From assembly GCF_004123905.1 (NCBI RefSeq), contig NZ_MZXW01000053.1:372001-436000 (forward strand): a stretch of 64,000 bases of DNA, given 5' to 3'. Within the stretch, counting starts at the first letter, position 1, and each line of letters starts with the position of its first letter. Shown in pieces: positions 17,136-26,095 of the stretch. The position numbers and the translations under genes were made by a program. Source of the DNA: Bradyrhizobium betae. GTDB lineage: Bacteria > Pseudomonadota > Alphaproteobacteria > Rhizobiales > Xanthobacteraceae. Below the pieces are notes generated by a model, which was given only the letters and a program-made list of their open reading frames with translations, made no database searches and was not told where the DNA came from.

Positions 17136-17214
17136 ATTCGTTTTCATTTGAACGGAGTTCCGACCGTCCTCATCTCTCCGACGATCCCGCGTCACTTGCT
17201 CCAGGCAGACCCCC

Positions 17215-20200
17215 ATGGGAATTGTTCGCTTCGCGCTGCGGCTGCCACATACATTCTATGTGCTGGCCGCGCTGATTCTGTTCCTCGGCGGCATCGCGAT
17301 CCGCTCGATGCCGACCGACATCTTCCCGGAGATCCGGATCCCTGTCGTCACGGTGATCTGGAGCTACACCGGCCTGTCGACGCCGGAGATGGAGCAGCGC
17401 GTCAGCACCTATAGCCAGTATTCGATCAGCGCCAACGTCAGCGGCATCAAGAACATCGAGGCACAGACCCTCAATGGCCTGTCGATTCAGAAGATCTACT
17501 TCCAGCCGGACGTCAATCTCGACCTCGCGATCTCGCAGATCGTCTCGGCGACCAACGCCATCCGCGCCCTGATGCCGCCGGGCATCCAGCCGCCGATCAT
17601 CGTGCAGTTCAACGCCTCGAGCGTGCCGGTGCTCCAGCTCAGCCTCGAGTCGAACAGCCTGAACGAGCAGCAGCTCTACGATTTCGGCATCTACCGGGTT
17701 CGCCAGCAGCTGGCTCCCGTTCCGGGCGTGACCTTGCCCACGCCTGCCGGCGGCAAATATCGCCAGATCATGGTCGACATCGATCCGAACAAGCTCTTGT
17801 CGCGCGGGTTGACGCCGCTCGACATCGTCAACGCGGTGAACACCCAGAACCTGACACTTCCGACCGGCACGACCAAGATCGGCGACACCCAATACACCGT
17901 TCGCACCAACGCGACGCCGGCCACGATCCAGGATCTCAACATGATCCCGGTTAAGTTCGCGAACGGGGCCACCATCTTCCTGAAAGACGTCGCCCAGGTC
18001 CGCGACGGCGCCCAGGTGCAGCAGAACATCGTGCGTGAGGACGGCCACCGCGCCGTCCTGCTCAGCGTCATCAAGAACGGAAATGCCTCCACCCTCGCCG
18101 TCGTGAACGGCGTGAAGCACGCGTTGGCTTCGATCCGCGCGTCGGCCCCGGCGGGGTTGAAGATCAACGAGCTGTTCGACCAGTCGATCTTCGTCACCCA
18201 TTCGGTCGACGGCGTGCTGCGCGAAGGCGCCATCGCGGCCGGCCTCACGGCACTGATGATCCTGGTGTTCCTGGGATCATGGCGATCGACGCTGGTCGTC
18301 CTGATCTCGATTCCGCTCGCGATGCTGTCCTCGCTGATCGTGCTGTATTTCCTCGGCGAGACCCTCAACACCATGACGCTCGGCGGCCTTGCCCTTGCGG
18401 TCGGCATCCTCGTCGACGATTCGACCGTGACGATCGAGAACACACACCGCCTCTGGACCGAGGAAGGCATGCCGCTGCCGGATGCGACCCTGCATGGCGC
18501 AGCAGAAATCGCCATCCCGACGCTGGTCTCGACGCTCGCGATCAGCTGCGTGTTCACCTCGGTCGTATTCCTGGAGGGCCCGGCCAAATATCTGTTCACG
18601 CCGCTTGGCCTCGCCGTGGTGTTCGCGATGCTGGCGTCCTACGGGCTGTCGCGGACGCTCACGCCGATCACCATCGGTTTGCTCTTGAAGAGCGAGCACC
18701 GTCATGGCGAGGGCGAGCGCCCGACGGGCATATTTGGGCGCGCCTCGGCTGCGTTCGAGCGCGGGTTCGAGCGCCTGCGCGATGGCTATTCCAATCTCCT
18801 GCTGACGCTGCTGCGGCGTCGCGTGATCATACCTGTCGTCGCCGTGCTGGTGCTGGCGCTCGGCGCCACCATGTTCGCCTATGTCGGCCGGGACTTCTAT
18901 CCCCTGATCGACGGCGGTCAGATCCAGCTTCATGTTCGCGCGCCCGCGGGCACGCGGATCGAGCGGACGGAAGCGATTTTCCAGGCGGTCGAGGACAAGA
19001 TCCGCGAAGTCATCCCGGAGCACGACCGCGCGCTGATCGTCGACAATATCGGCCTGCCCGCGCGTGCCTACAATCTCGCATTCACGGACGGCTCGACGAT
19101 CGGGGTGAACGACGGCACCATCCTCGTGTCGCTGAAGGACGGGCACAAGCCGACCTCGGATTACATCAGGAAGCTGCGGCAGGTGCTGCCATCGGCATTC
19201 CCGGAGGACACCTTCTATTTCCAGGCGGCCGACATCGTCACGCAGATCCTGAACTTCGGTCTTCCCGCGCAGATCGATGTCCGCACGGTCGGCTACGGCA
19301 CCAACAATCTGGCCGTAGCCAAGGAGCTCCAGAGGAGCCTTGCGGCGATCCCCGGTGTGGTCGATGCGCATCTCCAGCAGGAGGTCGATGCGCCCGCCTT
19401 CTACGCCGATATCGACCGCACCCGCGCCGCGCAACTCGGCCTCAATGCCAGCACGGTTGCGACCAACATCAATGTCAGCCTCTCATCGTCGGCGCAGGTC
19501 TCGCCGAATTTCTGGACGGATCCGACGTCGGGCATCCCCTATTATTTGGCGGTGCAGACACCCGAATACAGGGCCAATTCTCTGAACGCCCTGGGCAACA
19601 CGCCGGTGTCGGCCTCGCTTGCCGCAAGCGGGCAGACGGTGCCCGGCCTGCTCAGCAATGTCGCGACCTTCAAGCGGGGCACCGTTCCCACCAATGCGAA
19701 CCAGGCCAATGTCCAGCCGGTGTATGACGTCTACGCGAGCGTGCAGGGCCGCGATCTCGGCAGCGTTGCAGCCGATATCGAGAGGGTGACGTCAACCCTC
19801 CAGAAGCAGCTCCAGCCGGGCAATTCGATTCAGGTTCTGGGACAGATCCAGAGCATGCATCAGTCGTTTCGCGATCTCGGAGTAGGGCTGCTGTTCGCGG
19901 CGATCCTCGTGTACCTGCTGATGGTCGTGAACTACCAGAATTTCGGCGACCCGTTCGTCGTCATCCTGGCGCTGCCGGCGACATTCTGCGGCATCGTGAC
20001 GATGCTGTTCATCACGGGGACGACGCTGAACGTGCCGTCGCTGATGGGCGCCATCATGGCGGTCGGCGTCGCCTCCGCAAATTCCATCCTGCTCGTGACC
20101 TTTGCGCGTGACGAGCAATTGAAGGGACATTCCGCGTTCCAGGCAGCGCTGAGCGCCGGCCGGACGAGGATCCGGCCGGTGCTGATGACCGCGGCGGCGA

Positions 20201-20397
20201 TGATCGTGGGCATGATCCCGATGGCGATCGGCGGGCCGGGCGAAGAGCAGAATGCGGCGCTCGCGCGGGCGGTCATCGGCGGGCTGCTGTTCGCAACCCC
20301 GACCACCTTGCTGATTGTGCCTTATCTGTTTGCCATGCTGCGCAAGGGCAATGACGGCAAGCCTCGCCACGGCGTATTCGAGGAGCAACCGGAATGA
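17215..20397 (+). CDS. RND-family efflux permease
   Basis: This 1060-residue protein is an inner-membrane proton-driven exporter with duplicated six-helix halves. TM4 has LVDDSTVTIENTHR, with the conserved paired Asp; TM10 has GVASANSILLV. Two periplasmic domains of about 300 residues follow TM1 and TM7. It is related to the AcrB/MexF-like class, but the substrate is unknown. Its stop overlaps the adaptor gene by 4 bp (ATGA). Order permease before adaptor is the reverse of most acrAB operons. No outer-membrane partner gene is present. Confidence 0.92.
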   Translation: MGIVRFALRLPHTFYVLAALILFLGGIAIRSMPTDIFPEIRIPVVTVIWSYTGLSTPEMEQRVSTYSQYSISANVSGIKNIEAQTLNGLSIQKIYFQPDVNLDLAISQIVSATNAIRALMPPGIQPPIIVQFNASSVPVLQLSLESNSLNEQQLYDFGIYRVRQQLAPVPGVTLPTPAGGKYRQIMVDIDPNKLLSRGLTPLDIVNAVNTQNLTLPTGTTKIGDTQYTVRTNATPATIQDLNMIPVKFANGATIFLKDVAQVRDGAQVQQNIVREDGHRAVLLSVIKNGNASTLAVVNGVKHALASIRASAPAGLKINELFDQSIFVTHSVDGVLREGAIAAGLTALMILVFLGSWRSTLVVLISIPLAMLSSLIVLYFLGETLNTMTLGGLALAVGILVDDSTVTIENTHRLWTEEGMPLPDATLHGAAEIAIPTLVSTLAISCVFTSVVFLEGPAKYLFTPLGLAVVFAMLASYGLSRTLTPITIGLLLKSEHRHGEGERPTGIFGRASAAFERGFERLRDGYSNLLLTLLRRRVIIPVVAVLVLALGATMFAYVGRDFYPLIDGGQIQLHVRAPAGTRIERTEAIFQAVEDKIREVIPEHDRALIVDNIGLPARAYNLAFTDGSTIGVNDGTILVSLKDGHKPTSDYIRKLRQVLPSAFPEDTFYFQAADIVTQILNFGLPAQIDVRTVGYGTNNLAVAKELQRSLAAIPGVVDAHLQQEVDAPAFYADIDRTRAAQLGLNASTVATNINVSLSSSAQVSPNFWTDPTSGIPYYLAVQTPEYRANSLNALGNTPVSASLAASGQTVPGLLSNVATFKRGTVPTNANQANVQPVYDVYASVQGRDLGSVAADIERVTSTLQKQLQPGNSIQVLGQIQSMHQSFRDLGVGLLFAAILVYLLMVVNYQNFGDPFVVILALPATFCGIVTMLFITGTTLNVPSLMGAIMAVGVASANSILLVTFARDEQLKGHSAFQAALSAGRTRIRPVLMTAAAMIVGMIPMAIGGPGEEQNAALARAVIGGLLFATPTTLLIVPYLFAMLRKGNDGKPRHGVFEEQPE

Positions 20398-21665
20398 GTG
20401 ACGTTCGCGCACGGCCCAATGACGACGAGGCGAGTGACCGCCCCGGGGGGGAAAGTTTGCGGATCGTGGAGTTGCCGGGCAAGGGCGCGCGATCCGGACG
20501 CCGTTACGGTGGTGCGTTGCTCGGAGGAGGCGTGCTGCTGCTGCTTGCGGGCGGTCTCGGCATCGGCGGCTGGCGGCACTATGAGGCCGCGCGTGACGTT
20601 GCCGCAGTCGCAGAACAGGTTCGGACCAACGTTCCGGAAGTTCGGGTGGCGACAGTCAAGCCCAGCGGCGACATCATGAAGGTGAGCTTGCCGGCGACCA
20701 CAACCGCATTCGAGGCGGCCAACATCTTCGCGCGGACCAGCGGCTATATCGAGAAGCGCTACGTCGATATCGGCGACCGGGTCAAGAAGGGCGATCTGCT
20801 TGCTGAAATCACCGCTCCCGAGCTGGATCAGCAGATCGCGCAGGCACAGGCGACGCTCGCCCAGGACCAGGCCGCGCTTCAGCAGGCGCAGGCGAGCCGG
20901 GAGCTCGCCGACGTCACCAACTCGCGTGACAGCAATCTTGTCAAGCAAGGTTGGTTGACGGCACAGCAGGGCGACAATGACCGCCTCACCCTGCGCGCGC
21001 AGCAGGGCGCGGTGGGTGTCGCCCAGTCGAACATCACGGCGCAGCAAGCGCAGATTCGGGTCCTCCAGCAGGAGAAGGCTTACCAGCGCGTGGTGGCGCC
21101 GTTCGACGGCGTGGTCACGCAGCGCAACGTGGACAATGGCAGCCTGGTGTCAGCCGGGTCGACCTTCATGTTCACGATGATGCATTCCGACGTGATCCGA
21201 ACCCAGGTCTTCGTGCCGCAGGACGAGGCGTTCGGACTTGGCCCGGGCGTCGATGCGGATATTCGCGTCCCCGAGATTCCGGGGCGGACGTTTGCCGGCA
21301 AGGTCACGCGGATCGCGACCGCGCTGCAGCCGGGGAGCCGGACGCTGCTGACCGAGATCGACGTGCCCAATCCCGATGGTCTGCTCAGTCCGGGCATCTA
21401 TTGCACGGTCGAATTATCGATCCCGCGCAAGACGCCGTCGATGACGATCCCGTCCGACGCACTCGTCTTCGACCAGAATGGTCTGCATGTCGTGGTCGTG
21501 CGAAACGGCACGGTTCATTTTCAGCAGGTCTCGATCTCCAGGGATTTCGGCACCAGTGTGGAAGTGCGCGACGGCGTGCAGCCCGGCGATCAGGTCGTGC
21601 TGAATCCGGTGGTCAATCTGGCCGAAGGCAGCAAGGTCACCGTTCGCAAGATCGAAGTGAGCTAG
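20394..21665 (+). CDS. RND periplasmic adaptor (membrane fusion protein)
   Basis: A 423-residue HlyD/AcrA-type adaptor: a cytoplasmic N-tail, a membrane anchor (about 42-60), a lipoyl half-motif (ARTSGYIEKRYVDIGDRVKKGDLL), a long coiled-coil hairpin rich in Gln/Ala (about 145-225), the second lipoyl half (APFDGVVTQRNVDNGSLV) and a beta-barrel. It bridges the permease and an outer-membrane channel encoded elsewhere. The 4-bp overlap with the permease implies coupled translation. Confidence 0.92.
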   Translation: MSDVRARPNDDEASDRPGGESLRIVELPGKGARSGRRYGGALLGGGVLLLLAGGLGIGGWRHYEAARDVAAVAEQVRTNVPEVRVATVKPSGDIMKVSLPATTTAFEAANIFARTSGYIEKRYVDIGDRVKKGDLLAEITAPELDQQIAQAQATLAQDQAALQQAQASRELADVTNSRDSNLVKQGWLTAQQGDNDRLTLRAQQGAVGVAQSNITAQQAQIRVLQQEKAYQRVVAPFDGVVTQRNVDNGSLVSAGSTFMFTMMHSDVIRTQVFVPQDEAFGLGPGVDADIRVPEIPGRTFAGKVTRIATALQPGSRTLLTEIDVPNPDGLLSPGIYCTVELSIPRKTPSMTIPSDALVFDQNGLHVVVVRNGTVHFQQVSISRDFGTSVEVRDGVQPGDQVVLNPVVNLAEGSKVTVRKIEVS

Positions 21666-21676
21666 GGACACGTAAG

Positions 21677-22378
21677 ATGATGCGGATCGCGTTCGCAGCG
21701 GTGATGGCTCTCCTGCTTGGCGGCTGGCCTGTTCAGGCGCAGGTCGCAACGACCGGCAGCACGGCAATGGATCTGCCGACGGTGCCGGGCGCGATCGTGA
21801 TCTCGCCGCTCAACAGTCCGGGGCCGTTTTCAGCAACGACCGTGCCGGGCGCTCCTGATACGACGCTGGCGCCCGTCCCGCTCGCCTCGGATCCGACCAC
21901 GCCGGGGACGGTGGTCGTCTGCGTTCCGCAATCGTCATCGCTCACGCCGGTGCCGGCGACGCCGACTGTGTCGCCTACAGGCGTCTCGACATCAGGCATC
22001 GCGGCTCCGCTGCTGCCGGCCATAGGACAGAACAGCAGCTCGATCGGGACGATCTCCGCGACTGCGCCAGTGGGAACGGGGGCGACGGTCGCATGCAGCT
22101 CGACGCCGGGAGGGCAGGTGACGAGCGCTGCATCTCTGCCGTTGTCGATTCCGCAAGTGACCGCAAACCCCGCGCCCGGCACGATCGTCGCGGACACCAG
22201 CGGCGCCGGCGGCACGGGTATCGACCCGAATGCTACTGTGGTGCCCAGTCCGAACAGCTCGGCCTGCGCGGAAGGCGTCTCGATGAATCTGGCGGAGCCT
22301 GCGACAATGTTGCCGGCCAACGCCTCAGGCGCGGCAGCGACGCCCGGCGTGTCGCCGGTCCTGCCGCCGGGATGCTGA
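21677..22378 (+). CDS. Secreted Pro/Ser/Thr-rich low-complexity protein
   Basis: This 233-residue protein has a signal peptide (AAVMALLLGG core, cleavage after VQA) and a mature part of Pro/Thr/Ser/Gly/Val with four Cys residues (VVVCVPQ, ATVACSS, SSACAEG and the C-terminal residue). It starts 11 bp after the adaptor, so it belongs to the RND operon. A similar exported protein (54350-54841) sits upstream of the second RND pair in this window, hinting at an accessory role in efflux. No known domain is recognised. Confidence 0.65.
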   Translation: MMRIAFAAVMALLLGGWPVQAQVATTGSTAMDLPTVPGAIVISPLNSPGPFSATTVPGAPDTTLAPVPLASDPTTPGTVVVCVPQSSSLTPVPATPTVSPTGVSTSGIAAPLLPAIGQNSSSIGTISATAPVGTGATVACSSTPGGQVTSAASLPLSIPQVTANPAPGTIVADTSGAGGTGIDPNATVVPSPNSSACAEGVSMNLAEPATMLPANASGAAATPGVSPVLPPGC

Positions 22379-22399
22379 GGCGAAATTGCAGACCTTTGC

Positions 22400-25297
22400 C
22401 TAGTGGCACGTACAAGAAGCAGGCCGTTCGCTGTCGCATGTCGAAAGCGAGATGCCCGGTATTTCAGCCAGAGCGCGGGCAAAGGCGATTGCGGGAAGAT
22501 CGATCTCCTGATCGAACAAAGCGCTGACCGGGCCGACGAGATCAAGTGCGGTCTGCTGGCGGTTCGATTTCGCCATGATCCCCGCCCACGCAGCCGCAAC
22601 CTTCAGCTCGTAGAATCGGCATTGCTGGTCTCTGGCGACGGACAGTCCCTCGGCGAACAGCACTTCGGCACGCGAGAGATCGGATGGGTCGTTGGCCAGG
22701 AGAATCTCAGCCTTGATCCGCAGCAGGTCCGCAAGGCACCACAATTGCCGGCCTTGGCGCGACATGGTCAGGGCCTCCTCCACCGCGGCCAGCGCCTGCG
22801 CAGGCTCGCAGCTCGCAAGCAGGCCTTCGGCGAGCGACCCGAGAAACTCGGGATTGCGCATCAACCATCCGTTCTCGGTCCGCGCCTTCAGGCCGCTGCG
22901 CAGCAGTGCAATTCCGTCGTCATGCTTGCCTTGCAGGACCAGCAATTGCCCCTTCAGGCAGGACGTCCAGCTGGTCCAGAATGCGATCCCCTCGCGCGTG
23001 ACGAGCTCGAGAAGCGAGGCTATCGCCTGATCGGCGGCGGCGAGATCATGCGTCATCAGCGCGATCGGGCAGACCGCGTTGCGCAGCGCGTAGGCGATCG
23101 CAAGCTTGTCTTTCTCGCGCTGGGCCTCCTGGAGGCATTCGGCGGCCAGCGATCTGCTCTGGACGATCTTTCCCTGCAGCAGCAGCACGCGGGCCAGCAT
23201 CGCCTTGGCAAGAACGCTCTGGTTCAGCAGGAACCACATCTGGTTCGCGCCGTCGTCCAATCCGTGAGCCGCATGGTCCAGCGACAGCGTCAGTTCGCGC
23301 CGCGCATCCTCCTGTGCGCCGAAGAAATGGGTGGCGGCGCCGATCAGGCGACGGCCAACCGTCTCGTTGGCGGGATTTCCGGTGCGCAGCGCGATCGCGA
23401 GGTAGCGCTCCCCGACCTCCTTGGCCGCGGCATATTGGCCCGAATTGAGGTTATAGCTCCACAACGTCCAGACGGCCTTGAGCTGAAGCTCGAGGTCGGA
23501 CAATTCCTCGGCGAGCACGAGACCGATGTTCAGTGCCGCCTTCATGCGATCCGCCGACCCCGTCGTGTTGAGAAGGGCGAACCCCAGGGCGACATAGAGC
23601 TGCGCCTTGAGTTTTGGAACGCAGGTGAACTCGGGACTGAAATGCGCGAGCGCGAACTCGATACGCGTCGAGCATTCCACGAAGGACAGCAACTGCATCC
23701 ATACCGGAACGAAGCCAGCCGTCAGCTCGATGCCAAGCGCGGTATCTCCAGCGGGCGAGAACGCCCAGTCGAGTGCCGTATGCACATTTCCGATCTCCTG
23801 GGAGAAACGGGAGATGTCGTCGGGAGCCGGAGAGCTATCGCCGAGCGGCGCGATGATCTGCCGGAGAAAGTCGGCCTGCCGCCTGGCAGCCTGTTCGACA
23901 AGGCCTGCGTCCGCCAGCTTCTCCAGGGCATAAGCACGGATGCTCTCCAGGAGGCGCCATCGTCCCTCAAAGGAGGGGTCCAGCGACACGAGCGATTTTC
24001 CAACCAGATTGAACAGGGTTTCGATGACGTCCGATCGCGACAAGGTGTCGTCCATCATCGCAATGGCCGCATCGAGCGTGAAGCCGGCCGGAAACACCGC
24101 GAGCCGGCAAAGCAGGCTTTGCTCTGCCGGTAGCAACAGATCGTAGCTCCAGTCCAGCGTCGCCCGCAGGGTCTGGTGGCGCGGCAATTGATCGCGGCGA
24201 CCGCCGTTCAGGAGCTCGAAGCGCTTGTCGAGGCGAAGCAATACGGTGTCCACCCCGAGATTGGCGGCCCGAGCCGCGGCAAATTCCAATGCGAGCGGGA
24301 TGCCGTCGAGGCGGCGGCAGATGGCGGCTACCTTCTGAAGCTCCTCCGCGCCCGCAGCGAAGCTCGCACGCAAGGCCCGCGTACGCGCGACGAACAGCTG
24401 CACGGCGCTTTCCCGGAGCAGCAGATTGGGATCGTGCATGTCGGGATCGGGAACCGACAGCGCCGGAATGGCCGCAACATATTCGCCGTCGATGCGGAGA
24501 CCTTCGCGGCTGGTCGCGAGAACGGTGACGTTCGGACAATAGCGAAGCACGGCGCTGGCGATCTGCGCGGCGGCTTCGATCACATGCTCGCAATTGTCGA
24601 GAACAAGAAGCAGGCGGCGCGTTCCGATCGCCTGGGCAATGCCTGCGGGTGAAACTTCCTTGTCATTGCAGGCGAGCTTGAGGGCGCGGGCGGTCGCAGA
24701 TGCCGCGAGGGTCGCATCCTGCAGGGTCGCGAGTTCGACCAGCGCCACGGAATCGTTGAACGAGGGTGCGATGCTGCGCGCGAGCTCGATCGCAAGCTTG
24801 GTCTTTCCGATGCCGCCGGGGCCGACGAGAGTCACGGCCCGATATGCGGACAGCACATCGGCCAATTGGCTCAGACAATCCTCGCGTCCGATGAGAGGCG
24901 CGCGGACGCTCGGCAGATTGCTGGAAAAGGGCGTATCGGCCGCAACGGTTACCGGTGCGGCCGAGGGGTGATCCAGATGCCCGCGTTGCCAAGCCCCGGC
25001 GAGAGTATATCCGCGGCCCGAAACGGTCTTGAGGAGATTGCGATCGTCGCCGAGTGCCTTCCGGACGGCCGAAATATGAACCTGGAGCGTGTTGTCTTCG
25101 ACGGTCAGGCCCGACCAGATGCTCGCGATCAAATCGTCCTTGGTGACGAGGAGGCCTGCGGAGCCCACCAGCTTCTCGAGAATTTCGAACGCGCGGCTTC
25201 CGATCGGCACTGTGACATTGTCATGCCTCAGCTCTCTGCGTTGGCAATCGACGAGCCAATGTCCGAGAGAGTAGGTGCGATCAACCGGCGATGACAT
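22400..25297 (-). CDS. Winged-helix STAND ATPase-TPR regulator, copy 1
   Basis: This 965-residue protein has an OmpR-type winged helix at about 8-103 (PIGSRAFEILEKLV, VHISAVRKALGDD, VSGRGYTL), then an NB-ARC/STAND ATPase with Walker A GPGGIGKT (159-166), Walker B LLLVLDNCEH (229-238), a TSREGLRI sensor and RLDGIPLALEFAA (GxP motif). A winged-helix arm LRATLDWSYDLL follows and a long helical repeat region (about 500-960). Such proteins are ligand-triggered, ATP-controlled transcription factors. It is one of three paralogues in 12 kb; the ligand and target are unknown. Confidence 0.85.
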   Translation of the reverse strand: MSSPVDRTYSLGHWLVDCQRRELRHDNVTVPIGSRAFEILEKLVGSAGLLVTKDDLIASIWSGLTVEDNTLQVHISAVRKALGDDRNLLKTVSGRGYTLAGAWQRGHLDHPSAAPVTVAADTPFSSNLPSVRAPLIGREDCLSQLADVLSAYRAVTLVGPGGIGKTKLAIELARSIAPSFNDSVALVELATLQDATLAASATARALKLACNDKEVSPAGIAQAIGTRRLLLVLDNCEHVIEAAAQIASAVLRYCPNVTVLATSREGLRIDGEYVAAIPALSVPDPDMHDPNLLLRESAVQLFVARTRALRASFAAGAEELQKVAAICRRLDGIPLALEFAAARAANLGVDTVLLRLDKRFELLNGGRRDQLPRHQTLRATLDWSYDLLLPAEQSLLCRLAVFPAGFTLDAAIAMMDDTLSRSDVIETLFNLVGKSLVSLDPSFEGRWRLLESIRAYALEKLADAGLVEQAARRQADFLRQIIAPLGDSSPAPDDISRFSQEIGNVHTALDWAFSPAGDTALGIELTAGFVPVWMQLLSFVECSTRIEFALAHFSPEFTCVPKLKAQLYVALGFALLNTTGSADRMKAALNIGLVLAEELSDLELQLKAVWTLWSYNLNSGQYAAAKEVGERYLAIALRTGNPANETVGRRLIGAATHFFGAQEDARRELTLSLDHAAHGLDDGANQMWFLLNQSVLAKAMLARVLLLQGKIVQSRSLAAECLQEAQREKDKLAIAYALRNAVCPIALMTHDLAAADQAIASLLELVTREGIAFWTSWTSCLKGQLLVLQGKHDDGIALLRSGLKARTENGWLMRNPEFLGSLAEGLLASCEPAQALAAVEEALTMSRQGRQLWCLADLLRIKAEILLANDPSDLSRAEVLFAEGLSVARDQQCRFYELKVAAAWAGIMAKSNRQQTALDLVGPVSALFDQEIDLPAIAFARALAEIPGISLSTCDSERPASCTCH

Positions 25298-25704
25298 AGA
25301 GGGTCCCGTGCATCAACTTCGCTGCCGTGATCCGGGGGAAATCACGAGCCCGCCCTTGAAATCACCGACCCTTGGCAAGAATTTTAAAGCTTGAATGCGC
25401 TCGGGTCTCCTACAGGGGACGCCGTTGGCGTGTCAAGAACGGCTTCCCAGTGGTCCGCGACCGTCCTTGGTGATGCTGGCACCCGACGCGGTCATGTTCG
25501 ATACACGAATTCGTGACAGCGGTCGGGAGTGTGTCACAATAGGAGACATGGCCGGAAGAAGCGCTCATCGCGTGCGCCCGGTCGCAAGAACGGCGGCCCC
25601 ATCGAGAGCCGCCGTCCTTGCATTCGTCGTGAGATCCAAAATCCGGAACGCTGAGACGATCAACTTCCGCTTGGCGTCAACCGGACTTGCTCCGGTTTGC
25701 GAGC
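25298..25704. other. Intergenic region upstream of STAND copy 1
   Basis: About 400 bp without a supported gene. It contains the 14-bp inverted repeat at 25584-25621 and must hold the promoter for the leftward STAND gene. I see no convincing ORF. Confidence 0.4.
25584..25621 (-). terminator. Hairpin downstream of small exported gene
   Basis: Arms 25584-25597 and 25608-25621 pair over 14 bp with one mismatch around a 10-nt loop. It lies 84 bp past the stop of the leftward gene at 25705. No T run follows, so it may be a rho-independent-like stop, an RNA stabiliser or a simple palindrome. Confidence 0.35.
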
Positions 25705-25932
25705 TCAATAACCAGACGTGGGCTCGCAGGGCGGCCGACGCCAGGGAGCGCTCGCATACGCACCGACGTCGGGAGCACGGACGCAGCCGCGCTTGGAGGT
25801 GACAGGCACGCGCTGAGCCGACGCATAGGCCTCGACATTGGTGCGCTTCGCGTTGCCTTCGCGGGCCATCGCGGGGGAGGCAATCATGGCTGCGGCCACG
25901 AATCCGGCCGACAAGAGCTTCAGTGTAGTCAT
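25705..25932 (-). CDS. Small exported protein, paralogue of the one at 13.3 kb
   Basis: This 75-residue protein starts at ATG 25932, has a signal peptide (LLSAGFVAAAMIAS, cleavage after AMA) and a mature part with two Cys residues, ending GAYASAPW...PCEPTSGY. The similarity to the protein at 13298-13546 spans the entire length. Function unknown. It is between the STAND gene and the solute-binding protein gene, all on the minus strand. Confidence 0.7.
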   Translation of the reverse strand: MTTLKLLSAGFVAAAMIASPAMAREGNAKRTNVEAYASAQRVPVTSKRGCVRAPDVGAYASAPWRRPPCEPTSGY

Positions 25933-26095
25933 CGAACGTCTCCTTGAGAAAGCGATGCCGGGAACGCCTCGGCCCGCTCGCGAGACATGCGCATGCGCGT
26001 GCCGGATCCGCAGTATTGATCGAACGAACATTTTCGTCTTTGCACGAAGCCGTCGCGTGACGTTGACCTCAACAGCGACGGCTCAGCTTCGCGTC

